DNA of 26,168 bases from Methylococcaceae bacterium (lineage in GTDB: Bacteria; Pseudomonadota; Gammaproteobacteria; Methylococcales; Methylomonadaceae), in assembly GCA_947505055.1 (NCBI GenBank), contig CANNLO010000025.1, positions 1-26,168 on the forward strand. Reading direction: 5' to 3'. The first letter of the stretch is position 1; each line of letters opens with the position of its first letter. The position numbers and the translations under genes are program-made. The notes under the pieces were generated by a model that worked only from the letters and a program-made list of their open reading frames with translations, searched no databases and was not told where the DNA came from. This document shows, one piece after another, positions 8,390 through 16,992 of this stretch.

Positions 8390-8403
8390 TCACTGTATAG
8401 TGA
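8390..8403. promoter_or_regulatory. Palindrome upstream of fhcB (possible operator)
   Basis: TCACTGTATAGTGA is an inverted repeat with 5-bp arms, about 20 nt before the fhcB start and just upstream of its ribosome site. A second GTGAC (8408-8412) pairs with GTCAC (8389-8393), giving nested symmetry. A TTGTCG-17-CACAAT pair on the minus strand nearby could be the promoter but is weak. Its function as a regulator site is only a guess. Confidence 0.25.
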
Positions 8404-8534
8404 TATTGTGACAGATGGCTAGTATTCCGACAACCTTGGTGTCTGGCACATTTTTTATCCGTCAAGAACACTTAAGATTTGATTCTGTCTATTTATTTAA
8501 CCACTCTCAGCACTGTTAAATCAAAAGTCGAATT

Positions 8535-8680
8535 AATTTAACGGGGTGGACGGTTAGCTCCACCTGTATCTATATGTTGTGGTTAGAAATGTCTGCCTTG
8601 CCTAATCTTACGAGCTGTGACGTTTGGCGTAATTACTACATGTTGTGGTTGGTGGGACTAACCGTTCACCCCGCTAAATT
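8535..8680. mobile_element. 146-bp MITE-like element with ~30-bp terminal inverted repeats
   Basis: The left arm 8535-8564 and the reverse complement of the right arm 8651-8680 match at 26 of 30 positions, sharing the core CGGGGTG-x-ACGGTTAG. The interior (86 nt) has no ORF of note but carries an 11-nt direct repeat ATGTTGTGGTT at 8574-8584 and 8640-8650. AATTTA lies at both outer edges (8535-8540, 8677-8682) and may be a target duplication, although it is nearly self-complementary and so ambiguous. The rest of the gap 8371-8813 shows only AT-rich DNA. A structured RNA or bidirectional terminator is the alternative. Confidence 0.5.
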
Positions 8681-8813
8681 TATTTTGTAAAACCTTCTGT
8701 ATAAATTTTTTATCCTAAATAATCATATTTATATGCGAATGCATTGCCTTGCAATCACAGACAATCAAACTTTTATCATATGAATCGAATAAGCATTAGC
8801 TAAAGGAGCTCTT

Positions 8814-10064
8814 ATGAATACGACAGATAAATCAGTTATAACAAGATTACTTCTATTATTAGTGTTACTGACTACGTTTGACTTGAGTGCAGTAGCATTT
8901 GCTGAAAAAACAGAGTCTGTAACGGAACAGGTAAATCAAGCCACGACTATAGAGTTATTCGTTCGCGAAGGGTGCCCACACTGTGCTAAAGCCGAGCTTT
9001 TTTTAGAAAAGCTTAAACAGGAGCAACACTCGTTAAATATCATCATCCGAGATGTAAGTAAAGAACCTGCCGCCTTGGAACGCTTGCAACAGCTTGCACA
9101 AAATCAACGGACGGGTACGGTTAGAGTCCCTGCTTTTCAAGTCGGCAAAGATTTGGTTATTGGTTATTCAGATGAAATAACCACTGGACAGCTTATTCGC
9201 AATGCCCTGTCTCAAGCCAAAGCCCAGACCTTGCACCCCATAAACCAGGATTCCTCAGGTAGCTGTGGCATAGAAACCTCCTTGTCTTGCGAAGCCGACA
9301 AGGAAAAACCCATAACAACCGAACAAACTTTTGCCATTGATTTCCTAGGCTACCGAGTATCCCTCGATCAAACTGGCTTACCACTCTTTACCGTGGTAAT
9401 GGGATTGTTGGACGGCTTTAATCCTTGTTCGATGTGGGTTTTGATTCTAATGATCTCGCTGCTCGCCTCAATGAAAAACCGCTTGCGGATGTTTGCCATC
9501 GCCGGAACGTTTATTGCTGTGGAAGGGATCGCGTATTTCATTTTCATGGCGGCCTGGCTCAATCTTTTTTTACTCATAGGTCTATCGCGCATCTCGGAAC
9601 TTGTCATTGCCATCATTGCCTTGCTGGCCGGAATTATCAACCTGAAGGACATCAAGATATTCGGCAAAACCATGTCATTGTCGATTCCTGATGCGGCAAA
9701 ACCGGGCATATACACTAGAATTCGGGGGATTCTCCAGGCGGAAAACATGACAGCAGCAATGCTGGGTGCAGTAGTGTTAGCCATCTTGGTACAGGTTGTC
9801 GAATTTATGTGTACCTCCGGTTTTCCAGCTTTGTACACACGAATTCTGACCCTGCAACATTTTAGCAGCCTGGACTATTATGGCTATTTACTCCTTTACA
9901 ATCTGGCTTATATGTTCGATGACCTTATTATTTTGGCCATAGGAATCATAACACTCAGCCATCGACGACTTCAGGAAAAGGAAGGTCACTGGCTTAAGTT
10001 AACCAGTGGTCTGGTTATGATAGGACTGGGTATTTACCTGATAATATATCCAGCCTTCAATTAA
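8814..10064 (+). CDS. Glutaredoxin-like domain fused to DsbD/CcdA-like membrane protein
   Basis: This 416-aa protein starts after a strong AAAGGAG 5 nt upstream. Residues 1-30 are a signal peptide or anchor. Residues ~45-135 form a thioredoxin/glutaredoxin fold with redox motif C54-P-H-C57 and a likely cis-proline at P106 (VRVPAF). A linker with a C-x7-C pair (C151, C159) follows. From ~190 to 415 there are about six membrane helices. These carry the CcdA/DsbD-type paired cysteines C205 (DGFNPCS) and C333 (EFMCTSGFP), on which such proteins move electrons from cytoplasmic thioredoxin across the membrane. The next genes encode a CopZ-like chaperone and a CopA-type ATPase. A role in reducing cysteines or copper outside the cytoplasm is therefore inferred. 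Confidence 0.88.
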   Translation: MNTTDKSVITRLLLLLVLLTTFDLSAVAFAEKTESVTEQVNQATTIELFVREGCPHCAKAELFLEKLKQEQHSLNIIIRDVSKEPAALERLQQLAQNQRTGTVRVPAFQVGKDLVIGYSDEITTGQLIRNALSQAKAQTLHPINQDSSGSCGIETSLSCEADKEKPITTEQTFAIDFLGYRVSLDQTGLPLFTVVMGLLDGFNPCSMWVLILMISLLASMKNRLRMFAIAGTFIAVEGIAYFIFMAAWLNLFLLIGLSRISELVIAIIALLAGIINLKDIKIFGKTMSLSIPDAAKPGIYTRIRGILQAENMTAAMLGAVVLAILVQVVEFMCTSGFPALYTRILTLQHFSSLDYYGYLLLYNLAYMFDDLIILAIGIITLSHRRLQEKEGHWLKLTSGLVMIGLGIYLIIYPAFN

Positions 10065-10135
10065 CAACGCCATGATTACCAAAGAGTAGTCGGGTATGAT
10101 ATAAAAAATCTAAATTCCAAACCCAGGAGATTAAA

Positions 10136-10348
10136 ATGATCGAATCCGTAGTGTTAAAGGTTACCGGCATGAAATGCGGTGGTTGTGAAGTCAATGTATC
10201 CAGTAAATTACAAACTATTGAGGGAATATTGAGCTGCACGGCCTCAAGCAAACAAAATCAAGTCACAGTTGAATATGATACTGAAAAAACCAATGTGGAT
10301 ATTTTTAAGGCTGTAATTGGCGATGCCGGTTTTACTTGCATGGAATAA
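10136..10348 (+). CDS. CopZ-like copper chaperone (heavy-metal-associated domain)
   Basis: This 70-aa protein consists of a single HMA (ferredoxin-like) domain. The metal motif is G-M-K-C14-G-G-C17, and the fold ends in DAGFTCME, giving an extra C68 near the C-terminus. A clean AGGAG lies 6 nt before the ATG. Soluble proteins of this type hand Cu(I) to the N-terminal HMA domain of a partner ATPase, and such an ATPase gene begins 33 nt downstream. The pairing strongly suggests a copper relay, though the motif by itself does not prove copper over other soft metals. Confidence 0.92.
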   Translation: MIESVVLKVTGMKCGGCEVNVSSKLQTIEGILSCTASSKQNQVTVEYDTEKTNVDIFKAVIGDAGFTCME

Positions 10349-10381
10349 CTTAATTAAAAATCAGTCCCAAAGGTAAAACTC

Positions 10382-12628
10382 ATGAATACAGAAGACAGTT
10401 CAGATTCGTTACGGTTATCGATTTTAGGTATGCGCTGCGCCGGTTGCGTCAGTTCAGTAGAAAGTGCTTTGAAAGCAGTAATTGGCGTCACATCAGTTAC
10501 AGTTAACTTCGCAGACCATACTGCATATATCAAAGGCATTACCGCCCCCGAAGCATTAACCAGAGCACTTAAAGAGGCGGGTTATGATGCGGCGGTGATG
10601 GAAGGCCTTGAAGACCCGTCTGAACAGGAAGAGCAAGAACTACAGAGCTATCGACATTTAATGAAAAAAGCTTCAGTAGCGGCAGCTTTTGGCCTGTCAC
10701 TCATGCTCTCCGAACATTTTGGCTGGTTGCCGGAAATTGGCTCAACTGCGGGTCTGTGGTTCTGGCCGGAAATCGCGCTTATCACCTTAAGCATCCTGAC
10801 GTATTCAGGCTGGCATTTTTATAGCGGTGCCTACAAGTCCTTAATGCTGAAACAAGCTAATATGGACACCTTAATTGCCTTGGGTACCGGTTCCGCGTGG
10901 TTATACTCCTGTATTGTTATTGATTATTACGACACACTGCCGTCTCTGGCAAAACATGCTTATTTTGAAGCTGCGGTAATGATATTGGCCTTTATCAATC
11001 TGGGAACCGGCCTGGAAACCCTGGCCAGAGGCAAAACCTCCAGTGCCATTCGACAATTAATCGGCTTACAACCACGTACCGCCAGAGTGATCAGAAATGG
11101 CGAAGAATTGGACATTCCAATTGAACAAGTGGGCTTGGGTGAAACACTGAAAGTCAGACCGGGTGAAAAAATCGCGGTTGACGGCGTGTTGCTGGAAGGT
11201 CATTCAACGGTTGATGAATCTATGTTGACCGGTGAATCGCTGCCGGTTGAAAAAATGCCCGGTTCTGAAATTGTTGCAGGAACGATGAATCAAACTGGCA
11301 GTTTTTTATTTACCGCAACCCGAATCGGTCGAGATACCGCCTTGGCGCAAATCATTAAAAGCGTTAGGGACGCGCAAAGCAGTAAACCTGAAATTGCCCG
11401 TTTAGCCGATAAGATTTCCAGTGTATTTGTACCTGCGGTCGTCGTAATTTCCGCGTTCACTTTTTTAATTTGGTACTTTTTTGGCCCCGAGCCATCGTTA
11501 GGTTATGCCTTTGTCACGTCAATGACGGTACTGGTGATTGCTTGTCCATGTGCCTTGGGTTTGGCAACGCCCATTTCAGTGATGGTAGCCGTGGGCAGAG
11601 CTGCACAATCGGGCATTTTGATCCGTAAGGGCGAAGCCTTGCAAACAGCGGGGAAATTGACCTGTTTAATTCTCGACAAGACCGGCACGATTACCGAAGG
11701 TAAGCCTACTGTTGCAACGATAGAAGCATTGGACGACTATAGCGACGATCTAGTATTGCAATTGGCGGCCAGTATTGAAGCAGGCTCGGAACATCCGCTG
11801 GCCGCGAGTATCTTATCAGCCGCAAAAAGCAAAGAACTAAAACTGGACAAAGTTACAAAGTTTGAAGCAATTGCCGGTCATGGCGTTACTGCCCAAATTA
11901 ATAAACAAAGCGTATTTTTCGGCAATACCGCATTAATGGCAGAAAAAGGCATTGTCTTTGCGCAATACAATTCCAGACTGGAAACACTTTCTAAATTAGG
12001 ACAAACGCCGATGCTGCTGGCGGTAGATAACAAGATTATTGGTATTATCGCCGTGGCCGATCCTATTAAAAAGGACTCGGCCAGAGCTGTGCAAATCTTG
12101 CAAAATCAGGGCATTCGAATCTTAATGGTAACCGGAGATAATCCAATAACTGCGGCAGCAATTGCCAAACAGGCTGGCATTTCAGAAATTCGGGCCAAAG
12201 TATTGCCCCAAGATAAAGCGGCAATCGTTAAAGAACTACAAATCACAGGTGAAGTCGTCGGCATGGTTGGAGACGGGATCAATGATGCGCCAGCCTTGGC
12301 TCAGGCTGATGTTGGCTTTGCAATTGGCACCGGAACCGATGTCGCGATTGAAAGCGCTGATGTCGTTATCTTGCAAGGCTCCCTGTTAAAAATACCTGAA
12401 GCCATCGCCTTGTCCAAAGCCACGGTCATCAATATCAAACAAAATCTGTTGGGGGCCTTTTTCTATAACACCATTAGCATCCCGGTTGCCGCTGGTTTGC
12501 TGTATCCCTTGTTTGGTGGTTTATTAAACCCGATGATAGCCGGTGCTGCAATGGCTATGTCTTCCGTGACTGTCGTCACGAATGCCAATCGCCTGCGCTG
12601 GACAAAATTTGGTGACAATAACAAGTAA
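10382..12628 (+). CDS. copA: Cu(I)-translocating P1B-type ATPase (CopA family)
   Basis: This 748-aa inner-membrane pump uses ATP to move Cu(I). One N-terminal HMA domain (motif C19-A-G-C22) is followed by eight expected membrane helices. The transport site C388-P-C390 lies in the sixth helix, with Y695-N696 and M726-S-S in the seventh and eighth, the set typical of the Cu(I) subgroup. The catalytic parts are complete: TGES 283-286 (actuator), phosphorylation DKTGT with D432, H471-P472 (nucleotide domain), and GDGIND 630-635. Together with the chaperone and thiol protein upstream it forms a copper-handling unit. In methanotrophs this may serve copper detoxification or supply to cuproenzymes such as methane monooxygenase; that use is inference. 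Confidence 0.95.
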   Translation: MNTEDSSDSLRLSILGMRCAGCVSSVESALKAVIGVTSVTVNFADHTAYIKGITAPEALTRALKEAGYDAAVMEGLEDPSEQEEQELQSYRHLMKKASVAAAFGLSLMLSEHFGWLPEIGSTAGLWFWPEIALITLSILTYSGWHFYSGAYKSLMLKQANMDTLIALGTGSAWLYSCIVIDYYDTLPSLAKHAYFEAAVMILAFINLGTGLETLARGKTSSAIRQLIGLQPRTARVIRNGEELDIPIEQVGLGETLKVRPGEKIAVDGVLLEGHSTVDESMLTGESLPVEKMPGSEIVAGTMNQTGSFLFTATRIGRDTALAQIIKSVRDAQSSKPEIARLADKISSVFVPAVVVISAFTFLIWYFFGPEPSLGYAFVTSMTVLVIACPCALGLATPISVMVAVGRAAQSGILIRKGEALQTAGKLTCLILDKTGTITEGKPTVATIEALDDYSDDLVLQLAASIEAGSEHPLAASILSAAKSKELKLDKVTKFEAIAGHGVTAQINKQSVFFGNTALMAEKGIVFAQYNSRLETLSKLGQTPMLLAVDNKIIGIIAVADPIKKDSARAVQILQNQGIRILMVTGDNPITAAAIAKQAGISEIRAKVLPQDKAAIVKELQITGEVVGMVGDGINDAPALAQADVGFAIGTGTDVAIESADVVILQGSLLKIPEAIALSKATVINIKQNLLGAFFYNTISIPVAAGLLYPLFGGLLNPMIAGAAMAMSSVTVVTNANRLRWTKFGDNNK

Positions 12629-12724
12629 CTTGCAAATGTCACAAATTCACTGACTACAAATAATATAATCTACAAAGCTGTGACTATTTATTTTTTTCGA
12701 TTTATCCGATAAATGGACATCCTG

Positions 12725-12865
12725 CTAACCTAATCGCGAAGAGTGGCGATGATAAGTTTGCTCATTAAAAAGTGCATTTGTTAATAAAACGAAAAGCTGT
12801 ATAAAAGCAGCGCCTGCAATCACAAAAAGAGATGCCAATAAAACGATTAAATTTAAGATTTTCAT
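12725..12865 (-). CDS. Micro-ORF encoding a 46-aa single-span membrane protein (unknown)
   Basis: On the minus strand an ATG (12863-12865) follows a strong GGTGGAG at 12872-12878 with a 6-nt gap. The 46-codon frame ends TAG at 12725-12727. The product begins MKILNLIVLLASLFVIAGAA and continues through FIQLFVLL, a single ~28-residue hydrophobic helix. It ends in a polar, His/Arg-rich tail (HRHSSRLG). I recognise no family. The ribosome site, a hydrophobic span of sensible length and the surrounding gene-poor DNA make it a credible small membrane protein. It could be a chance ORF, since AT-rich DNA yields hydrophobic codons. Confidence 0.55.
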   Translation of the reverse strand: MKILNLIVLLASLFVIAGAAFIQLFVLLTNALFNEQTYHRHSSRLG

Positions 12866-13587
12866 AATAAACTCCACCTATTTGTTTAATTTGTGGGCTT
12901 ATAATCACCCCTATAAATAAGCAAAACAAGCAATTTTATTAGCATCCAATTTAGAAAAAGCTTTATTTCTAGTCCGTTTATCCACCACCTGGTTGTTCAG
13001 TTGTAAATTTACAACAATCCTTTATAGATAGAATTTAGCCATTAGCAACAAACTCGCTAAAGATATTCTAAGCCATTAACCTCAAAGATGAATTTTGTCT
13101 ATTTTTTATATTTTTGTAAAAAAACAACAGCACAATTAGCCTCTATCCAACACTAAATTCCAGCTTAAAATCATTAAAAAATCACATAACGATGGCAAGC
13201 ATTGCCGGGCAAGCTTGTGTTCAAAAATAATCGCGTAACTAAATAGCCATACCACATAAAAAACAAAAAATAACCAAAACTTTCAATACCTTAATAAACA
13301 AAATACTTCTGGCTTCTGCCTCATAAGCACCTTATAGGCTTCTTGTAGGTAGTTATACGGATTCAAAATTTTTGATTTACCTGTAATACTTTATTCCAAA
13401 GCATGCCAACGATCTGCACAACCACCCAAATTAACATTTTTTTATAAGTAGGATCTTTCATTTCCCATCCTACAAGAATACCCGAGAATAAAAGCGACAC
13501 CCGGAAAAATCTGGCTGCAGTGACCTTTCATCACTCGTTTTTCTTTCATCGAACAACCCTATAGGAAAAGACTGTCCGAGAATTTAT
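12866..13587. other. 722-bp AT-rich gene-poor region
   Basis: I find no convincing protein or RNA gene here. It contains a perfect palindrome at 13000-13015. It also contains CAAGC/GCTTG (near 13197-13217), which can form a small hairpin, and an inverted pair GTAGGAT/ATCCTAC near 13450-13480 with no T-run. The density of stop codons in all frames suggests regulatory or decayed DNA between the micro-ORF and the diguanylate cyclase gene. Confidence 0.5.
13000..13015. promoter_or_regulatory. 16-bp perfect palindrome (possible operator)
   Basis: GTTGTAAATTTACAAC reads the same on both strands with no spacer. It lies ~135 bp upstream of the micro-ORF and ~570 bp upstream of the GGDEF gene. A dimeric repressor site is possible; I cannot name a regulator. 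Confidence 0.35.
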
Positions 13588-15822
13588 ATGATTAGAAGAT
13601 CGCCAAAAACAGGACGAAAATCAAAATTGCGTACCATGGCCGAGGAAAGAATCGCCAGCGCAAACAGCTCATCCATTCCATTGCCCCTTTCTTCAAAAAA
13701 GTTGCTACATGAACTCAGGGTTCATCAGGTCGAGCTAGAAATGCAAAATGATGAGTTGCAGCAAGCACTCGTATCTCTTGAAATATCACGTAACCGTTAC
13801 CACAATCTTTACGATTTTGCCCCCATCGGCTATCTCACCCTCTCACCTGAAGGCAAGATACTTGAAACAAACCATACTGCTGCATCGCTACTCGGCATGG
13901 AACATGACAGTTTACTGAACCATAATTTCATAACCCTGACGGCTACTGAAGACAATGACCGCTGCTACCTTTTATTTAAAAGCGCTCTACAACAAGGTGT
14001 GAAGAAAAAAATTGAATTGCGGCTTAAACGTAATGTAAGTCAATTCCACGCACTTTTGGACTTCCTACCGGTAATGACAGAACAAAAAGCAACTGAACTT
14101 CGTGTTACGATCACTGACATAAGCGAAACAAAGCAGGCCGAAGAAGAGTTACGCATCGCGGCTGCAGCCTTTGAATCCCAGGAATGTATCATCATTACCA
14201 ATGCCAACAAGGAAATCTTGCGGGTCAACAAGGCTTTTACCGATACAACTGGTTATAAGCCTGAAGAAGTCTTAGGTAAAATGACCAGTATTTTCAATTC
14301 TGGCCGCCACACTGAGGCATTTTACAATGAAATATGGGCTTGTATTAACCAAACCGGATCCTGGAAAGGTGAAATTTGGGATAAACGCAAAAACGGCGAC
14401 GTCTATCCACAAGCCTTGACCATTACTGCCGTTAAGGACACCAACGAAGCCATTTCCCACTTTGTCTTTTTACACAGCGATATTTCCAAGCGCAAGGCCT
14501 CGGAGGAAGAAATCAAACAACTTGCCTACTTCGACCCGTTAACCACGCTACCAAACCGGAGATTACTGCGAGACCGCCTTCAACAAGCCTTGGCAGCCAG
14601 TGCGCGAAGTGAAAAATATGGCGCACTATTGTTTATCGATCTGGATAACTTCAAGTCACTGAATGATAATCTGGGACACGATGCGGGAGACTTATTATTA
14701 CAACAGGTCTCAAAACGGCTTCTCGATTGTGTACGGGAATGCGATACAGTATCTCGTCAAGGGGGTGACGAGTTTGTAATCATGCTTGAAGATCTTAGTG
14801 AAAATGACGAAGAAGCAGCTGCCAAGACGAAAACCATAGGAGAAAAAATTATTCTTTCACTTAATCAACCTTACCAGCTTAACAATCATGAATACCTAAG
14901 CACGCCTAGCATCGGCATTACACTCTTTATCAATCATCAACATACTATCACCAATCTCTTGCATCGAGCGGATATGGCCATGTATGGCGCCAAGGCAGCC
15001 GGACGCAATAGATTGCGATTCTTCGACCATACCATGCAAGAGGCCGTTTCAGCTCGCGCAACCATGGAAGCCGATTTGCGCTCTGCACTGAAAAACAACC
15101 AATTCCAGCTGTATTTCCAGTCACAGGCGCATCATCATGAACTTCATATCAGTGGCGCAGAAGTTTTACTGCGTTGGAAGCATCCGGTTTACGGACTAAT
15201 TCAACCTTTGGAATTTATACCGCTGGCCGAAGAAACCCGACTAATCATTCCTATCAATAACTGGGTACTGGAGTCTGCCTGTAAACAGCTAAAACAATGG
15301 GAAGGCAAAAATATAACCCGCCATTTACAACTGTCAGTAAATATAAGCGCACAACAATTCCATCATGATAATTTTGTCGAAGGCATTGTCGCTCTAATAG
15401 ACAATTACGGAATAAGAGGAGAGAAACTCATCCTTGAAGTCACCGAGCAACTGGCTCTCGATGATATTGATGACACCCTTAGCAAAATGCTTGAACTTAA
15501 AAAAACAGGCGTTTGTTTTGCAATGAATAATTTCGGTATTGGTTATTCATCCTTGGCTTATCTTGCGCAACTACCGCTCAAACAGTTAAAAATTGACCAG
15601 TCTTTTGTCCAAAATATTGGCAAAAAATCCGCCGATACTGCAATAGTAACAACCATTGTCGGCATGGCCAACAATTTAGGCATGGAAGTCATTGCCGAAG
15701 GCGTAGAAACAAAAGCGCAACTTACTTTTCTTGAACAGCATAACTGCATGAACTTTCAAGGTTATTTATTTAGCCAACCGGTACCACTTGAACAGTTTGA
15801 GTCGTTACTTTCTTCTTTTTAA
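13588..15822 (+). CDS. PAS-PAS-GGDEF-EAL protein, probable diguanylate cyclase with degenerate EAL
   Basis: This 744-aa soluble protein has a short coiled-coil start (~38-68), two PAS sensor domains (~70-185 and ~190-300), GGDEF (~310-475) and EAL (~490-740). The cyclase site is intact: G392-G-D-E-F396, with the inhibitory RxxD site R383-E-C-D386 five residues before it. The EAL domain keeps E525 (as E-V-L), N584, E617, K668 and E704. The metal-binding pair of the DDFGTG motif is instead N647-N648 (NNFGIG). It is therefore predicted to make c-di-GMP and not degrade it, the EAL perhaps acting as a sensor. There is no membrane segment. The next gene, 14 nt on, encodes a CZB-like zinc-sensing protein. 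The start is the first ATG; its ribosome site is poor. Confidence 0.93.
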   Translation: MIRRSPKTGRKSKLRTMAEERIASANSSSIPLPLSSKKLLHELRVHQVELEMQNDELQQALVSLEISRNRYHNLYDFAPIGYLTLSPEGKILETNHTAASLLGMEHDSLLNHNFITLTATEDNDRCYLLFKSALQQGVKKKIELRLKRNVSQFHALLDFLPVMTEQKATELRVTITDISETKQAEEELRIAAAAFESQECIIITNANKEILRVNKAFTDTTGYKPEEVLGKMTSIFNSGRHTEAFYNEIWACINQTGSWKGEIWDKRKNGDVYPQALTITAVKDTNEAISHFVFLHSDISKRKASEEEIKQLAYFDPLTTLPNRRLLRDRLQQALAASARSEKYGALLFIDLDNFKSLNDNLGHDAGDLLLQQVSKRLLDCVRECDTVSRQGGDEFVIMLEDLSENDEEAAAKTKTIGEKIILSLNQPYQLNNHEYLSTPSIGITLFINHQHTITNLLHRADMAMYGAKAAGRNRLRFFDHTMQEAVSARATMEADLRSALKNNQFQLYFQSQAHHHELHISGAEVLLRWKHPVYGLIQPLEFIPLAEETRLIIPINNWVLESACKQLKQWEGKNITRHLQLSVNISAQQFHHDNFVEGIVALIDNYGIRGEKLILEVTEQLALDDIDDTLSKMLELKKTGVCFAMNNFGIGYSSLAYLAQLPLKQLKIDQSFVQNIGKKSADTAIVTTIVGMANNLGMEVIAEGVETKAQLTFLEQHNCMNFQGYLFSQPVPLEQFESLLSSF

Positions 15823-15836
15823 GCGAGTATTGAACA

Positions 15837-16199
15837 ATGTCTTTATATAAAATAATTCCAAAAGAATCAGGCCTAGTTATTAAATCTCGTCGCTGTATAG
15901 CTGACCAACAATCTTTAAATCCTGATGTTATCGGCAAAGATGATTGTTGCGAACTTGGAGAATGGCTGTACGGTGAAGGGAAACTACACTATGGTAATTT
16001 AAATGCCTTTCGCGAACTACTGATAAATCACGCGGAATTCCACTTGGAAGCCCGAAAAATTGCCCTTGCCACCAAGCAAAATACACCCTTGGAAATAGAG
16101 GCCATGATGAAAGATGGCTCTGTTTTTTCTATCTTGGTTCTGAAAATTGCCAGCTCGATTGATTACCTTAATAGCGGAAGCGAAATGAAAGATAATTGA
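15837..16199 (+). CDS. Stand-alone CZB-like (chemoreceptor zinc-binding) protein
   Basis: This 120-aa protein has the core of the CZB domain: C38-E-L-G-E-W43-L-Y-G-E-G, then H51, and the H65-x3-H69 pair in INHAEFHLEA. In CZB proteins one Cys and three His bind zinc, sensing zinc or hypochlorous acid. The first histidine, normally in an H-x2-W-K motif near residue 12, is absent here (GLVIK at 12-16), so one zinc ligand appears missing unless H51 substitutes. An additional C37 sits beside C38. CZB domains regulate some cyclases and receptors, for example the E. coli cyclase DgcZ. The gene follows the GGDEF-EAL gene by 14 nt, so a partner role is plausible. Confidence 0.8.
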   Translation: MSLYKIIPKESGLVIKSRRCIADQQSLNPDVIGKDDCCELGEWLYGEGKLHYGNLNAFRELLINHAEFHLEARKIALATKQNTPLEIEAMMKDGSVFSILVLKIASSIDYLNSGSEMKDN

Positions 16200-16316
16200 T
16201 TCTAACAGATGTAATGTGGAGGACCATATTTACTCCTCTACAATTCACCTCACCTAAACACAAACTTGTCAGACCAAGGTAACATCAGGGCTTGGCGTAT
16301 TTACATGAGATATATT

Positions 16317-16869
16317 TCATGCCTTCCCGACCAGTGCCTGGCTCATTAATTGTTCAAATTCTAAAACTGGTACCCGCTTACTTTTAAAATAACCTTGATA
16401 GCTGTCGCATCCCTTTTCTTGAAGAAACGCCAGCTGTTCCAGTATTTCTAAACCTTCAGCCAAAACCTTAAAACCGAGTATATACCCCATTGCGATAATA
16501 GTTGCGGCTATAGCCATATCGTCTTGATGTTGCGGAATATTGCGAAAAACCGGTCTCGTCGAGAACCTTGGTAATAAAGCTAATTATATCAACATGCTGA
16601 AATTGGATCGGCGAGACATTAACCGCGGGCATCAGAGGCGACAAACCTTCATCCAGCCATTGCTTCCCTTGCCGACAGGTTTCACGCAATATCCATTCGC
16701 CAATACTGACAATAAATCTAGCTTCTTCGGCGAAATTAATGAATTGACCCGGCGAAATCAAACCTTCTATAGGATATTGCCAACGAATTAAAGCCTCAGC
16801 TCCGATAATTTTATTGCTGGCAATATCGACCCGAGGTTGAAAATGAACTCTCAGTGCCTGTTTTAAAAG
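16317..16869 (-). pseudogene. Degenerate EAL-domain gene with internal deletion and frameshift
   Basis: On the minus strand two frames together encode EAL fragments. The first (~16869 to ~16548) has an intact GAEALIRW motif, then NFAEEARFIVSIGEWIL and VNVSPIQF, up to LDETGF. It jumps frame to IPQHQDDMAIAATII and continues through KVLAEGLE to SYQGYF, ending at 16317. About 65 codons expected in between (the ITE, DDFGTGYSSL and KIDxSFV segments) are missing. No start codon or GGDEF part remains. It is bordered on the 5' side by a transposase scrap. It is certainly a non-functional phosphodiesterase remnant, since the metal-site motifs are deleted. Confidence 0.88.
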
Positions 16870-16956
16870 TCAGTTGCAAAGTCCTCCAAGCATTAAATTT
16901 ATCATTGCGATGTGAATAAATGCAGTACTGGAATCGGTCACCCATTCAATACTGCT
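16870..16956 (-). mobile_element. Transposase C-terminal fragment (IS5-like remnant)
   Basis: A minus-strand frame ending in TGA (16870-16872) encodes SSIEWVTDSSTAFIHIAMIN, then LMLGGLCN. The pattern S-S-x-A-F-I-x-I-A-M-I-x-L-M-L is typical of the last residues of IS5-type transposases. No complete transposase or terminal inverted repeat is visible. The fragment abuts the EAL pseudogene directly, suggesting an old insertion that removed the 5' part of that gene. Confidence 0.5.
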
Positions 16957-16992
16957 CGTTGAATGCTTAACGCAATCCACAAGCTTAAATTG

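Noticed and set aside
12637..12700. GTCACA...TGTGAC followed by a T-rich run after copA, as a terminator
   Set aside because: Only a 6-bp stem with a ~34-nt loop. The T-run is interrupted and there is no GC-rich stem, so it is not convincing.
13450..13480. GTAGGAT/ATCCTAC inverted pair upstream of the GGDEF gene
   Set aside because: A 7-bp stem with a 12-nt loop and no T-run on either strand; not distinguishable from chance in AT-rich DNA.
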